Below the pieces are notes generated by a model. It did not search any database and was not told the DNA's origin. It saw only the letters and a program-made list of their open reading frames with translations. 64,000 nt of DNA from Neocallimastix lanati (nom. inval.) (lineage: Eukaryota > Neocallimastigomycota > Neocallimastigomycetes > Neocallimastigales > Neocallimastigaceae), in contig JACVTC010000125.1 in assembly GCA_016946835.1 (NCBI GenBank), forward strand, positions 16,001 through 80,000, in the 5' to 3' direction. Positions 29,641-40,480 of this stretch are shown here, piece by piece; within the stretch, counting starts at the first letter, position 1, and each line of letters opens with the position of its first letter. Both the position numbers and the translations under genes were made by a program.

Positions 29641-30165
29641 TTTATACCTAATGATGTAGACATGTTTTTGGTTGATAGAAAAGGAATAGCCTATATGAGG
29701 TGTACTAATTACAGCTTTCTGTGATTCTGATGATAATCGATGGTTATCCTTTCTAAAGTGGCTTCTAGTACGAAGGTACGAAGAGTGTAAATTGGAATAC
29801 TGGAAGACTATTGAAAATGAACCTGATGTTTTATATTGTTTTAAACTGGATATATAGTAACATTGGAGTTGTATAATTAATAATATCATGTAATTTCTAC
29901 ATATTATCGTTTTAATGAATCTATTGTATTTTTTTTTTAGCATTATTTTGTATATGAATTTTTCTATAGTATTATTTAAACTCTCATGTAGCTATTGTAA
30001 AATGGAAATGTAGGAGACTGATTTACTTCAGAGCTTGTGTTTAATACATAATTTAACGGATGGGAATCTTTTTATAGTTTTTCACTACTAATATATATAT
30101 ATATTTTTTTTAAATTTAATTATAGCTAATTTATGATTATTCAACAGAAATTTTTTTTTTTTTAC
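29641..30165. other. Non-repetitive island of unknown nature
   Basis: Base composition is more balanced than the surroundings up to about 30060. Both strands have only broken frames; the best is a 108-codon minus-strand frame (29943-29617) without a recognisable domain. A decayed gene or element is plausible given the neighbouring LINE cluster, but I cannot assign it. Confidence 0.3.
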
Positions 30166-30405
30166 GTTTTAAAGAGCTTTATTAATTGAAAGAATAGCAA
30201 TTATTCAAAGGATAAAAGGAAACGATTAATTCATTTTAACAGTATATACGAGTAGTTTTGTATCAATAACTTTCTAACCCTTGTGAAAAATTATAAATAT
30301 TATAACAGCAATACCGGATAAAATCAATTATTTACAAAATCATCAAGAACAACGATATATTTCAAGCTTTCATATATTCAACACTAACAATTTTTTTTTT
30401 AATAT
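30166..30405 (-). mobile_element. Possible LINE 3' end remnant
   Basis: On the minus strand this unique-looking stretch ends with AATAAAG about 15 bases before a short poly(A) (the T-run at 30150-30164), the same layout as the other LINE tails in this cluster. It lies directly downstream of the decayed 5' half at 30440-32275 and may be the rest of an internally deleted copy. No protein similarity was seen. Confidence 0.3.
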
Positions 30406-30439
30406 TATTTAAAAGGAGTTTACTTTCTCTTTTTATTTT

Positions 30440-32275
30440 TTTATTTTTGTTGCCTTGGTCTTCCCAAATTCCTTAGTGCATCAGAATCTTTCCAGTAATC
30501 TTTAGAAAGACTATGACCTGAAGAATCTGACCCTAAGAATTTATAATGAGAATGCCAAACTTTTAATTTTTCATCTGTAGAAGAAACAAGTTCATTATTA
30601 TAATTTTTAATAGGACGAGAGAGACCGTGAAAGATTGATTATTTATTCTTACATTATTTTTAACCTATTTCCATGCTTTCCTACTATCCTTTTTAAGAGC
30701 TAACGAAACATCCAATTTTAATCCAATATAAATATTCTTTTTTCCTAAATTCGTTACATTTTTTATGAATTGATACACAAAGTCTGTTATACGAGTCAAC
30801 TATTTTAGCAAATTCATTGGAATCATTTGCAGAAACATAACGCTTAATTTGTTTGTATTTAATATGCTTTATCTTTTGAAGACAATAAAATTTTCGTGAC
30901 ATTCTAAACATCGCTTTCCTAATTACTGTTGAAGATGTAATCGATAAATCCTTAGCTATGGAAATGGTAGTATTAATGAACTTTTCAATAACACAATCTA
31001 TTGAAAGTTCTTCATTTTCTATTTCTTCACTAAGAATTTCAAATTTATTGTGATGACATATTTCTTTCTTTTGTTCAAGACATTTATACCTATCTCATCT
31101 TACAAATTTTTTTGGTAACAAAAATGATTCATCTGTGGCAATTTTCTTACAATAAACCATGAGAGGTATATGATCAGATACAGAAGGATAATCAACAAAA
31201 TAAGCACTTGATATTTTAACCAGCATACTTGAATTGACTAACGCATGATCAATATCTGATGAATAACTACCTCTTGTCCATGAAATAGGTAAACCATTAA
31301 TCGGAAGAATAAACCAGTTATCAAGGTTACTATTGGATAATTTATCTTGTAAATCAGAGGTACTCATGTTAAATTCTCCAAGAAGAATAGATGGATGATT
31401 AGTGTGATTCTGAAGCCATGAGAAAACTTCTGAAAATGCATATCGGACTTGTAATGAGTGTTTCTTAGTGGGAATATGGACATTACCAACATAGACTATA
31501 AGTTGTTAAAGACACAAGATAAGTATAGGAATTATCTTCTAGTACTGCTTGACATGAGACATGATAACCAAGATATAAACCTCTGCAACCTGGAGTAGTA
31601 GGATCCATTCTTTTCAAGAAATATTTATAGTTGGGAAGTGTTACTTTACATGGATTTCTAGCTTCATTGGTAGCATTACCTGCTTCCCGAAAACATATAA
31701 ATAATGGTTTAAATATTGTGTTGAAGTACTCAATACTATCTCTTTTCACAAAATTCCATCCGTTGGTATTCCAACAAAGACAAAAAGAAAATTTTCCTGT
31801 GTTAGAATGTGAAAATGGATTTTGAGAATTAAGATTAGGAATATTGGGAGCAATTAGTTTATGATTGCCATTATTAAATGCCGAAAAGAAACCTTATGAT
31901 TCCATTCAGAACATCTACAATATGAAATTTTAACTCCTGATAGTGCTTTTTTAAATACTTTTTTAAATTTTTTGAGATTGAAATTTGGATTGTATACTTT
32001 TATCCTGAAGAAGCTATCATTGAAATTGGTAATTCTTTTTACTGACAAAATATTAACATTGAATTTTTTGCATTTAGAATGAATAAATTCCTTCATTTTA
32101 GCATTAGTCCATGAGTGTATACCACGGATAAAAATCAACCCTGTGTTGTCAATAGATGTTCCATAGCAGCGAGAACCCCGGTGAAATATCTTTTCCATAA
32201 TGAATTAAAAAGACTACAATTTAAAAAAATGAAACAATGAAAACTAAAATTCTAAAAACTAAGAAATATAGATAA
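30440..32275 (-). mobile_element. Decayed LINE copy A: 5' half with broken endonuclease region
   Basis: Minus-strand fragments match successive parts of the intact ORF at 36019-40458. The N-terminus (32198-31854, RGSRCYG, LSVKRITNFND) is followed by endonuclease pieces: CWNTNGW near 31775, GLYLGYHVSCQAVLEDN, and SWTRGSYSSDIDHALVN with SDHIPL (31367-31095). A helical segment (30911-30693) and a stretch with VWHSHYK near 30560 come next, where similarity stops before the reverse transcriptase. Several stops and frame changes separate the pieces, so it is not functional. Its 5' end (about 32205-32275) directly abuts the poly(A) of the next copy upstream in the chain (T-run at 32278-32303). Confidence 0.85.
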
Positions 32276-32303
<28 letters not shown>

Positions 32304-32306
<3 letters not shown>

Positions 32307-33070
32307 GGCAGCAAACTTGTTTCATCTTTATTAATTAAATATTTGATAAAATACATGTAATAAAATAATAAAAAAAAAAGAAAGATAAAAAAATAAAAAA
32401 AAAATAAAACACAAAATAAAATAAAATAATGGTATAATATATTCTAGTTTCATTTAATTAATATTTGTAAGACTTCACAAGGGCATTATTATACTGAAGT
32501 ATAATAATTAACTTTGACTTCGCAATGTTAATCATAATTTTAAGATACAAAATTATGATCTTCATTGGTTGCGCTAGCCCTGCTGGCCTGTTTTACTGTT
32601 TCTTCAGCATTGACGCTCTTGGTAGTAGTAGTACGATTCGATTTGAACCTATTGAACAAAGACCATTGCTGGCCAATAGCAATAGGTATAATCGACTGGA
32701 GAAGTGCCGCAGTAACCACTAAGAACGGAGTATCAGAATAAGCACCTGATTTCATCTGGCACTTAAATAGATCCTTCCATTCCCTTGTACTGTTATTAAT
32801 ACTTCAACCTCCAAGAAGGAAATGAAACACTTTTTCATACACATTAGAATCAATATACACATAATTTTCAATACTATTACTAACATTACTAAAAATACTA
32901 TTACTAGTAATACTATAACTATTATTACTATTACTATTATTACTATTACTATTATCATTATTACTATTAACTATATCATTTGTTAGGTTGCCACGGTTAA
33001 AAGCATTATATAAAAGTAAAATTTTATCATTAACTTTACTACGAATATGATTGAAAAATGGACAATCAAT

Positions 33071-33072
<2 letters not shown>
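32304..33072 (-). mobile_element. 5'-truncated LINE copy A' (family of the full-length element)
   Basis: Closely matches 35782-36552, the 3' end of the full-length element, including the 3'UTR that ends CTGCCGTT before the poly(A). It starts within the zinc-cluster region (IDCPFFNH) and has one nonsense change, TGA for CGA, after FHFLLGG. A separate hydrophobic/Asn-rich frame in the region is a shadow. Its truncated 5' end passes directly into the poly(A) tail of copy B (T-run 33073-33113). Confidence 0.88.
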
Positions 33073-33113
<41 letters not shown>

Positions 33114-33116
<3 letters not shown>

Positions 33117-34188
33117 CAGGGAAGAGAATACACTTCCAAAACTTTATTAATTTTTATTAAAAAAATACATGTAGGTGAAAAAGTACATTTAAAATTAAAA
33201 ATAAAAATAAAAAGTTAAAAAATTAAAAAATAAAAAAGCTCGAAAATACTATGTATGTATTTCGGCAAGTTGTACTTTGCGAGAATTTTTCCCTTCCTAT
33301 CAAATAAAAAAGAAATAAAATTTAGAAGTAACATCTTTAAAATAGATAGTGTGGTGTCCACTAAACTCTCCCCGGATTCATCATTTATTGAGCTACTGGG
33401 GCGAGAATCACCCTTCGTAGTAATAGATGATAATCCTGTATTATCATTATGCCTTATCAGTACGACGTCGACGCTCTTGGTTAAGTTTGGTATTTTGCAA
33501 TACCTATCAAATAATAGCTCAAACGAACTACTAATGATAGGTATTGCACTTGTTAAGAATTCCGCCAAGCCCACAATTTTTGGAACAGGTGACTCAGATG
33601 AACCTTTGAAAAGTAGTTCATTTAATTGTCTCTGTTCCCCACTATCGAAATGTAGCTCATTTAAAACTAAAGTCCCACCAAGAAGGAACAAGTGTATGTA
33701 ATGATTGATATAATCTTCAAAATTAGAAATAGAGTCATAGGAAGAAAGAGGATTAAACGCTCTAATCTTCCTAAGGAATAAAACATAGAGATCATCGATG
33801 AAATTTAAAGAATTCCATCTAAAAGATGCAAGAGCATCGCATTTAAAAATCCAATGTTCAAAAGATTGTTTATCTTCGCCACAACAGGGGCAAGACTTGG
33901 AACAATCTTCTGAAACTCTACCCATTCTAATAGCAATAGTAGTATTGTATTTATAACCACAGCGTAAACGTATAATCCACGAAAACCCTAAGTTGAATTG
34001 GGGATATTTTAAGCTAAGCATAATTATAGCTTTATTGTTTGAGAACTTATTACAATCGTAATTTTGACCTTTAATACCTTGAAATTTGGCAACTTATTTC
34101 CAGTAACGTTCTAAAATATCGTCATATTTTTCACATTTATATTTTTTGATTTTTTAAAACAGTGTTCTAGATTCTTTAGTCCAGGAAT

Positions 34189-34190
<2 letters not shown>
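33114..34190 (-). mobile_element. 5'-truncated LINE copy B, C-terminal part only
   Basis: Codes for the C-terminus of a related LINE protein (34021-33215): LGFSWIIRLRCGYKYN, the zinc cluster CSKSCPCCGEDKQSFEHWIFKC, FLLGG, and KSVDVVLIRH. It begins at YSWTKESRTL (34190) with frame breaks before 34021. The 3' end begins AGACAGGG after the T-run on the plus strand. It is diverged from copies C and E and from the full-length element, so it represents a third family or lineage. Confidence 0.85.
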
Positions 34191-34222
<32 letters not shown>

Positions 34223-34225
<3 letters not shown>

Positions 34226-35747
34226 CTAGGAATAAACTTTATTTAATAATATTTTTTTTTTTAAAAAAAAATACATGAAGTTTAAATACATGAAATTTTT
34301 TTTTTTTTTTATATATTAATATTAAAAAACTACGTTATGAGATTCGAGGACGAAAAGGCCTCTAACTCTTCCCATTCATCGAAGATAACTCCATGTGGAT
34401 GAAAATTATCATTCGAATCTGTATCAGAATTTCTTCTTTGCCTTATCGTTACGACGTCGACGCTCTTGACAACGGTAGGTCTAACACTATACAAATCGAT
34501 CATGGTGTAAAAATCACCAATCACAATAGGCATAATGTTAGTAAGGAATTCCGCAAGCCCCACAAAATATGAAATCGGGAAAGAAGACTCGTTCGAAGGT
34601 GATTGAAAAATATTATTAATATATCGCCTTCTTTCCCCCGAGCCGATCTTTAAGATTTCAAATACTGCATTTCCGCCAAGAAGGAGACACAGCACGTAAA
34701 AATTGATATTATCATCAAAATCTTCCTCTTTATCATCAGGAATGTTCAATGATTTCTCATGAACAATAAGAGAAAAATTAATAAAAATTTCATCAACAAA
34801 GGGAATGAAATGTTGCCTAAATTCTTCAAATTTAGGACATAAAAGTATCCAGTGTGTAAAACTAGGTATGCTGTTACTCTCACCACAACAAGGGCAGTAT
34901 GTTGGGCAATTTTCTGATACTAGATTACTTTTAACATACGTTTTTACATCAAATTTGAATCCACATTTAATTCGTCCAATCCAAAAAAATCCAAGAGAAA
35001 ATTGTGAATATTTAAGTGATAGACGTTGAATAAATTTTTTAAAACCAAATTTAAATTTCTTGTATTTTGTAGATCTGATCGCAGGAGTGCTTGAATAATG
35101 AATATTTTCCCAGTAAAACTTCCTTATTTCTCCAGGAAGTTTATTATTGTGCTTGTGTACTGCTAAACTCCGTGCTTTTTTCGTCCATGAATAGTGAGAA
35201 AGTGTAGGTATATTTTTGACTAAATGAGAAATAATACAAGAAGAATCTTTCCACTTTTTAAAGCATCGAATCATCGCCTTAGCACAAAAACTAGCTATAG
35301 GAGGTATAGAAAGTTCCTTAGACATATTGTAAATTGAAGTATTGGAGGTTTTATTTTTAAACCCGAAACTCCAGTACAAACCTCGATTAAAAGCAGTTTG
35401 AGCTTTTTCAGTATTCTTTTTATTTGAACCAAGTAAGGGAGCATAATAAAGAACTGAACTAAGGACAAAAGAAACTAGTATACGAGTTTTAAAGTAGAAA
35501 GGAACATTCCTATTGGTTAAAAAACTAAAGAAAGAGTTAACTGTATAATTAATTTTACTATTCATCTTAGCAATAATAGGTTTTAAATCCAACGATTCAT
35601 TAAAAGGTATACCAAGATATGTATATTGATTAGTGCTTGGTATATAGTTCATACCAAGTCTAAATGTAGACTTGGTATATATTCATAATGTCTTGAAGGT
35701 ATAAAATTCTTTGGTTTAACAACTAGTGTAGCGCATTTATTGATTCC

Positions 35748-35753
<6 letters not shown>
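34223..35753 (-). mobile_element. 5'-truncated LINE copy C
   Basis: Contains the end of the reverse transcriptase (FGINKCATLVV) and, after a one-base frame break at the hairpin 35651-35678, an open 440-codon frame (35652-34330). That frame has YTYLGIPFN, SIPPIASFCAKAMIRCFKKWK, SWTKKARSL, the zinc cluster CPTYCPCCGESN...HWILLC, FLLGG-like LLLGG and KSVDVVTIRQ. The tail reads AGACTAGG next to the T-run on the plus strand. Copy E (40991-42145) is almost identical; I noticed only two substitutions over the shared 1.1 kb apart from tract-length changes. The truncated 5' end joins directly to the poly(A) of the full-length copy. Confidence 0.88.
35651..35678. repeat. Perfect 12-bp hairpin at the frame break of LINE copy C
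   Basis: ATACCAAGTCTA, a 4-base loop and TAGACTTGGTAT. The reading frame of the LINE protein shifts by one base exactly here, so a quasi-palindrome (fold-back) mutation is the simplest reading. Confidence 0.8.
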
Positions 35754-35784
<31 letters not shown>

Positions 35785-36018
35785 GGCAGCAAACTTGTTT
35801 CATCTTTATTAATTAAATATTTGATAAAATACATGTAATAAAATAATAAAAAAAAAAGAAAGATAAAAAAATAAACAAAAAATAAAACACAAAATAAAAA
35901 TAAAATAATGGTATAATATATTCTAGTTTCATTTAATTAATATTTGTAAGACTTCACAAGGGCATTATTATACTGAAGTATAATAATTAACTTTGACTTC
36001 GCAATGTTAATCATAATT

Positions 36019-39000
36019 TTAAGATACAAAATTATGATCTTCATTGGTTGCGCTAGCCCTGCTGGCCTGTCTTACTGTTTCTTCAGCATTGACGCTCTTG
36101 GTAGTAGTAGTACGATTCGATTTGAACCTATTGAACAAAGACCATTGCTGGCCAATAGCAATAGGTATAATCGATTGGAGAAGTGCCGCAGTAACCACTA
36201 AGAACGGAGTATCAGAATAAGCACCTGATTTCATCTGGCACTTAAACAGATCCTTCCATTCCCTTGTACTGTTATTAATACTTCGACCTCCAAGAAGGAA
36301 ATTAAACACTTTTTCACACACACTAGAATCAATATACACATTATTTTCAATACTATTACTAACATTACTAAAAATACTATTACTAATATTATTATTACTA
36401 TTATAACTATTACTATTATTACTATTACTATTATCATTATTACTATTAACAATATCATTTGTTAGGTTGCCACGGTAAAAAGCATTATATAAAAATAAAA
36501 TTTTATCATTAACTTTACTACGAGTATGATTGAAAAAGGGACAATCAATTAACCAATGACTTATCCATTGTTTATTACTTTTACAACAGGGACAAAAATT
36601 AGGACACATTTGGTCCACTATTTTTGCAGCTTTAGCAATTCTAGCATCTAATCTATATCCGCTTCGTGCTCTCAATAGCCAATAGAAACCATATGAAAGA
36701 TCAGGATAGTCATAACAAAGTTTTATAAATTTTGATGTTTCTTCGAATTTGTTTTTGTCATAAAACTCAGCTTTAATAGAATTGATTTTCATATCTCTTT
36801 TCCAATAAAAATCCTTGATTTTATTATCGTTATTACCTCTTTTCTCTAGTTTACGTTTAAGAGTTCTACTTTCTTTTGTCCATGTATATTTTCTAGATTT
36901 TGGAATATTATTAACTAAATAGGAAATAATACAATTTGAATTTTTCCATTTATCAAAACATTTGACCTGAGACAAAGCACACTTAGCTGACAATGGAGGA
37001 ATATGTAAATCTTTTGAAATAGAATATACATTAATAAATGATTTGGCTTTTTGTATACCTGCAATCCATCTTAATCCTTTATTAATTAATTTCTGAGTAT
37101 TATTTGTTCTCGTTTTATTCGAACCAAGTAAAGGTGCAAAGTAAGAGACTTTACTAAGTACATAAGAGTTAATTATAATCTTCTTAAATGGAATAGGAAT
37201 TTTGGAATTTGAAAGAAATTTACTAACAGAAAAGAAAGCTTTAGTTACTTTAGAGTTAAGTAATTTAATAATAGGTTTCAACGATAAGCTTTTATCAAAT
37301 GGTATACCTAAATAGGTATAACATTTAGTTATTGGAATTGGTTGACCAGCAAGATAAAAAGTAGGATCTCTTTTATTTTGAAAAAGAGGTGTGTCTGGTC
37401 GAATCACCATCGTTGCACACTTATTAATTCCAAAATTCATCATATTAAATTTAGCCCATTCATTTACCTTCTTAAGCATTTTTTTCAACTTAGTTCTTGA
37501 CGGTGCGCATAGAACAATATCATCTGCAAAGAGTCCACCACAACATCTAGATTCGCCTAAAGGAATTCCAAGTTCTGAAACATCATTAAAAATGTCATTA
37601 ATAAAAAGATTGAAAAGAATTGGTGATAGTGGACAACCTTGTCTAACTCCTTTCATAATATTAAAATATTCCGAATATTGATCATCAATTTTAACACTAG
37701 CTTTGGATGTCAAATATAGATTTTTTATAAATTGATAACATTTACCTCTAATACCTAAAGCATCTAATTTATATAAAATATTACCTATTGGAACAGAATC
37801 ATATGCCTTTTTTAAATCTAGAAAAGCTAGGTAAGTTTCTTTATTATCATTTTTACGCCTTTGACAAATTTCTCGAATTGAAATAAATAAACTAACACAT
37901 TCTTCTTTTGTACGAAATCCAAATTGCTCTGGCCTAATAAAATTATTTTTAAGTCCATATTCTGAAATTCTTTTGGAGACTATTTTCGAAATGAGTTTAA
38001 TACCATTGTTAATCAGAGAGATACCTCGATAATTGTCACAATCAGATAGATCATCTCCTTTTTTAGGAATAGATATAATACTTGCTTCATTCCATGAGCT
38101 AGGAAATTCTCCATTCCAAATTCTTGAGTATATCTTCTGTAAACAATTTAAACCAGAAGAAGAATTATTTACTGAATTTTCGTCATCCGGAGGAATTAAA
38201 GCTTTATAAAATTCAATAGGAATTCCATCCGGGCCTGAAGCTTTAAAATTTGGAGTAGCCAAAATTGCTTCTCTAATTTCTTCTATACTGATGTCTTGAT
38301 TTATATCCCATTCATTGTGTCTCGTATACTTAAATGTTCCATTGGAAAATTTATTATACCATTCGATTAATGCACTATTGATATCAGAATGGCTTGAAGC
38401 AAGTTTTTTATAGTGATTGTGCCATACTTCTAACTGTTCTTTAGTAGAAGTAGCTAGTTTACCATTTTTGTCCTTTACTGGAGAATTTGACATATTTTTA
38501 AATTTATCTACTTTTGCTGTTGTTTTAAGCCATTTCCAAGCTTTTTTAGGGTTATGAGATTTCATATATTCACATCCTGTATTAATCCAATGTTGGTATT
38601 CAGTTTTCCTATAAATATTACACATATGATGAATAATTTTGCACATTCTATTATATTTATCAATTAATTCTTCAAATTCATCTAAATTATGATAAGAACC
38701 TCTTCTTTTAATGGATTTATATAATTTCATTTTGAGTTTTTGCAAATTAAATATTTTCTGCGACATATGAAAAAAAGATTTTCGAACTTCTGAAATTGAC
38801 GTGATATTAAGTTCCTTAGCAATATTGAATGAAGTTGAAATAAATTTCTTTGAAATATCATCAATACTAATATTAGGATCTGGAATCACTTCCTCTAATA
38901 CACTAAAATAGTTGTTGTCAAAAATTGATTCTTTTTCATTTATACATTTTAATCTATCCCATTTAACTGTCTTTTTAGGCAGAGAGAAAGAATTATCTGA

Positions 39001-40458
39001 ATTAACTGATGAAAAACATTTACTTTTTATTAATAAAGGTTTATGATCCGAAATGGGGGGAAAGTCAATAAAAGTACCATATGAAAGTAAATCTAACATA
39101 TGATCATTGACAATCGCATGATCTATATCAGATTCTCTATTACCTCTACTCCATGAAATTGGGGAGCCCCATAAGGGAAGAATTTTCCAATTACTAAATT
39201 TAGAGAGCAAATTACTTAATTTCTCAGTAGGTAAATTAAAATCACCAACCAACATTGAAGGATGAGAAGAGTGACTATTTAACCAAGACAATATTTCAAT
39301 TCTAGCAGCTCTAGCATGAAGGCTATGGCCACTATGAGGTACGTACACATTACCAATAGAACATTTAGTGAAATTCCAAAAATTATAAGTATACAAGGAA
39401 ATAATATACTCATAAGTGTTGTTTTCAAGAGAGGCTTGACAAGAATTATGAAACCCAATATAAAGACCTCTTTTACCGGGAATTTCATTATTAGCTTTTT
39501 TGAAGAAATGTTTGTAGTTTTTTAATGATACTCGACATGGATATTTACTGCTAGAACCTGAACCATTTCCTGTTTCCTGAAAGCATAAGAAAAGTGGTTT
39601 GTACATTGAAATAAAGAATTCAACACTGTCTTTTTTATCAAGGTTCCATCCATTAGTATTCCAACTGACACATAGAGAAAATTCTTTAACTGTATTATTA
39701 TTAATATGAGTGTTATTAATATTATTGGAATTATTATAATTGATTGAACTGAAATTTGAATTTGAATCTGAGCTTGAAACTGAATTTAAACATAAATTTG
39801 AAATTGAACTTGAACTTGTACTTGAACTTGTACTTGAACTTGAACTTGAAATTGTACTTGAACTTGGACTTGAACTTGAACTTGAACCTGTACTTGAACT
39901 TGTACTTAAACTTGTACTTGAACTTGAACTTGAGCTTGTACTTGAACTTGTACTTGAACTTGAACTTGAGCTTGTACTTGAACTTGAACATGAATCTGTA
40001 TTTGAACTTGAATTTGAATTTTGACTTGAATCTGCATTTGAATTTGAAGTAGTGAATAAGTTGATATTATAAGATGAATTCACTTTTTCTGATAAGGCAA
40101 AATGTTTCCTTTTGAGTGAAGAAAAACTGTATTTATTATTCCTTTTGCTACAATTAATAACGTTAATTGAAGCACGTTTGAAACTATTAACAATACAATC
40201 AGTAATAGATGATAATTCTTCTTCATTACCTACTATTTTAATTTTAAAGAATGCATCATTAAAATTAGCAATACGTTTAACTGATAAAACCTTATCATTT
40301 AATTCATTCAGAGTTTTCTTTAAATGTCTTCTCATTTTGATTTCTGGCCAAGATCGAAGTCCGCGGATAAAGAGTAGTTTCGTATTCTCCATTGGTATAC
40401 CGTGGCACCTTGAACCTCTTAGAATGAAATTCTTATTTCTTATAAATTGGATTTCCAT
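36019..40458 (-). CDS. LINE polyprotein: AP endonuclease and reverse transcriptase
   Basis: 1479 aa without internal stops. Residues 1-115 form a conserved N-terminal domain (RGSRCHG, LSVKRIANFND) shared with copy A. About 130-240 is an Ser/Thr/Asn linker encoded by hexamer repeats. The endonuclease spans about 260-480 with SWNTNGW (265-271), QETG (Glu 295), GDFNLP (Asp 406, Asn 408) and SDH (Asp 471, His 472). The reverse transcriptase spans about 690-1000: ASGPDGIPIEFYK, LDLKKAYD (Asp 881), GVRQGCPLSP and FADD (Asp 979, 980), so catalytic residues are present. A CPNFCPCC...HWLIDC zinc cluster lies near 1284-1310, followed by a C-terminal domain ending KSVNAEE. The protein would nick target DNA and copy its own RNA by target-primed reverse transcription. 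The start is the first ATG after an A-rich leader. Confidence 0.92.
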   Translation of the reverse strand: MEIQFIRNKNFILRGSRCHGIPMENTKLLFIRGLRSWPEIKMRRHLKKTLNELNDKVLSVKRIANFNDAFFKIKIVGNEEELSSITDCIVNSFKRASINVINCSKRNNKYSFSSLKRKHFALSEKVNSSYNINLFTTSNSNADSSQNSNSSSNTDSCSSSSTSSSSSSSTSSSTSSSSSSSTSLSTSSSTGSSSSSSPSSSTISSSSSSTSSSTSSSSISNLCLNSVSSSDSNSNFSSINYNNSNNINNTHINNNTVKEFSLCVSWNTNGWNLDKKDSVEFFISMYKPLFLCFQETGNGSGSSSKYPCRVSLKNYKHFFKKANNEIPGKRGLYIGFHNSCQASLENNTYEYIISLYTYNFWNFTKCSIGNVYVPHSGHSLHARAARIEILSWLNSHSSHPSMLVGDFNLPTEKLSNLLSKFSNWKILPLWGSPISWSRGNRESDIDHAIVNDHMLDLLSYGTFIDFPPISDHKPLLIKSKCFSSVNSDNSFSLPKKTVKWDRLKCINEKESIFDNNYFSVLEEVIPDPNISIDDISKKFISTSFNIAKELNITSISEVRKSFFHMSQKIFNLQKLKMKLYKSIKRRGSYHNLDEFEELIDKYNRMCKIIHHMCNIYRKTEYQHWINTGCEYMKSHNPKKAWKWLKTTAKVDKFKNMSNSPVKDKNGKLATSTKEQLEVWHNHYKKLASSHSDINSALIEWYNKFSNGTFKYTRHNEWDINQDISIEEIREAILATPNFKASGPDGIPIEFYKALIPPDDENSVNNSSSGLNCLQKIYSRIWNGEFPSSWNEASIISIPKKGDDLSDCDNYRGISLINNGIKLISKIVSKRISEYGLKNNFIRPEQFGFRTKEECVSLFISIREICQRRKNDNKETYLAFLDLKKAYDSVPIGNILYKLDALGIRGKCYQFIKNLYLTSKASVKIDDQYSEYFNIMKGVRQGCPLSPILFNLFINDIFNDVSELGIPLGESRCCGGLFADDIVLCAPSRTKLKKMLKKVNEWAKFNMMNFGINKCATMVIRPDTPLFQNKRDPTFYLAGQPIPITKCYTYLGIPFDKSLSLKPIIKLLNSKVTKAFFSVSKFLSNSKIPIPFKKIIINSYVLSKVSYFAPLLGSNKTRTNNTQKLINKGLRWIAGIQKAKSFINVYSISKDLHIPPLSAKCALSQVKCFDKWKNSNCIISYLVNNIPKSRKYTWTKESRTLKRKLEKRGNNDNKIKDFYWKRDMKINSIKAEFYDKNKFEETSKFIKLCYDYPDLSYGFYWLLRARSGYRLDARIAKAAKIVDQMCPNFCPCCKSNKQWISHWLIDCPFFNHTRSKVNDKILFLYNAFYRGNLTNDIVNSNNDNSNSNNSNSYNSNNNISNSIFSNVSNSIENNVYIDSSVCEKVFNFLLGGRSINNSTREWKDLFKCQMKSGAYSDTPFLVVTAALLQSIIPIAIGQQWSLFNRFKSNRTTTTKSVNAEETVRQASRASATNEDHNFVS
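39760..40030. repeat. Hexamer-based repeat encoding the poly-Ser linker
   Basis: Imperfect tandem ACTTGA / ACTTGT units on the plus strand read as Ser and Thr codons on the minus strand. Because the period is six, other frames and the opposite strand are also open here and produce spurious long Lys/Phe or Leu/Asn frames. Confidence 0.85.
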
Positions 40459-40480
40459 AATAGTAATAAAAAACTAAAAA

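Larger units (their letters stand above)
35782..40480 (-). mobile_element. Apparently full-length non-LTR retrotransposon (LINE), copy D
   Basis: About 4.7 kb on the minus strand, from a short A-rich 5' leader (about 40480) to a 3'UTR ending CTGCCGTT and poly(A) (T-run 35754-35781). It carries one uninterrupted ORF (36019-40458) with AP-type endonuclease followed by reverse transcriptase, so it belongs to the APE-type LINEs; the clade (Tad, L1/Tx, I or other) cannot be fixed by eye. No separate ORF1 lies upstream in the 500 bases before the next element. It is probably the source type of copy A'. Confidence 0.9.

Noticed and set aside
39734-40052. Open frames of 85-98 codons on both strands rich in Lys/Phe, Glu/Leu or Asn/Leu
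   Set aside because: They are shadows of the 6-bp repeat that codes for the Ser linker of the LINE protein.
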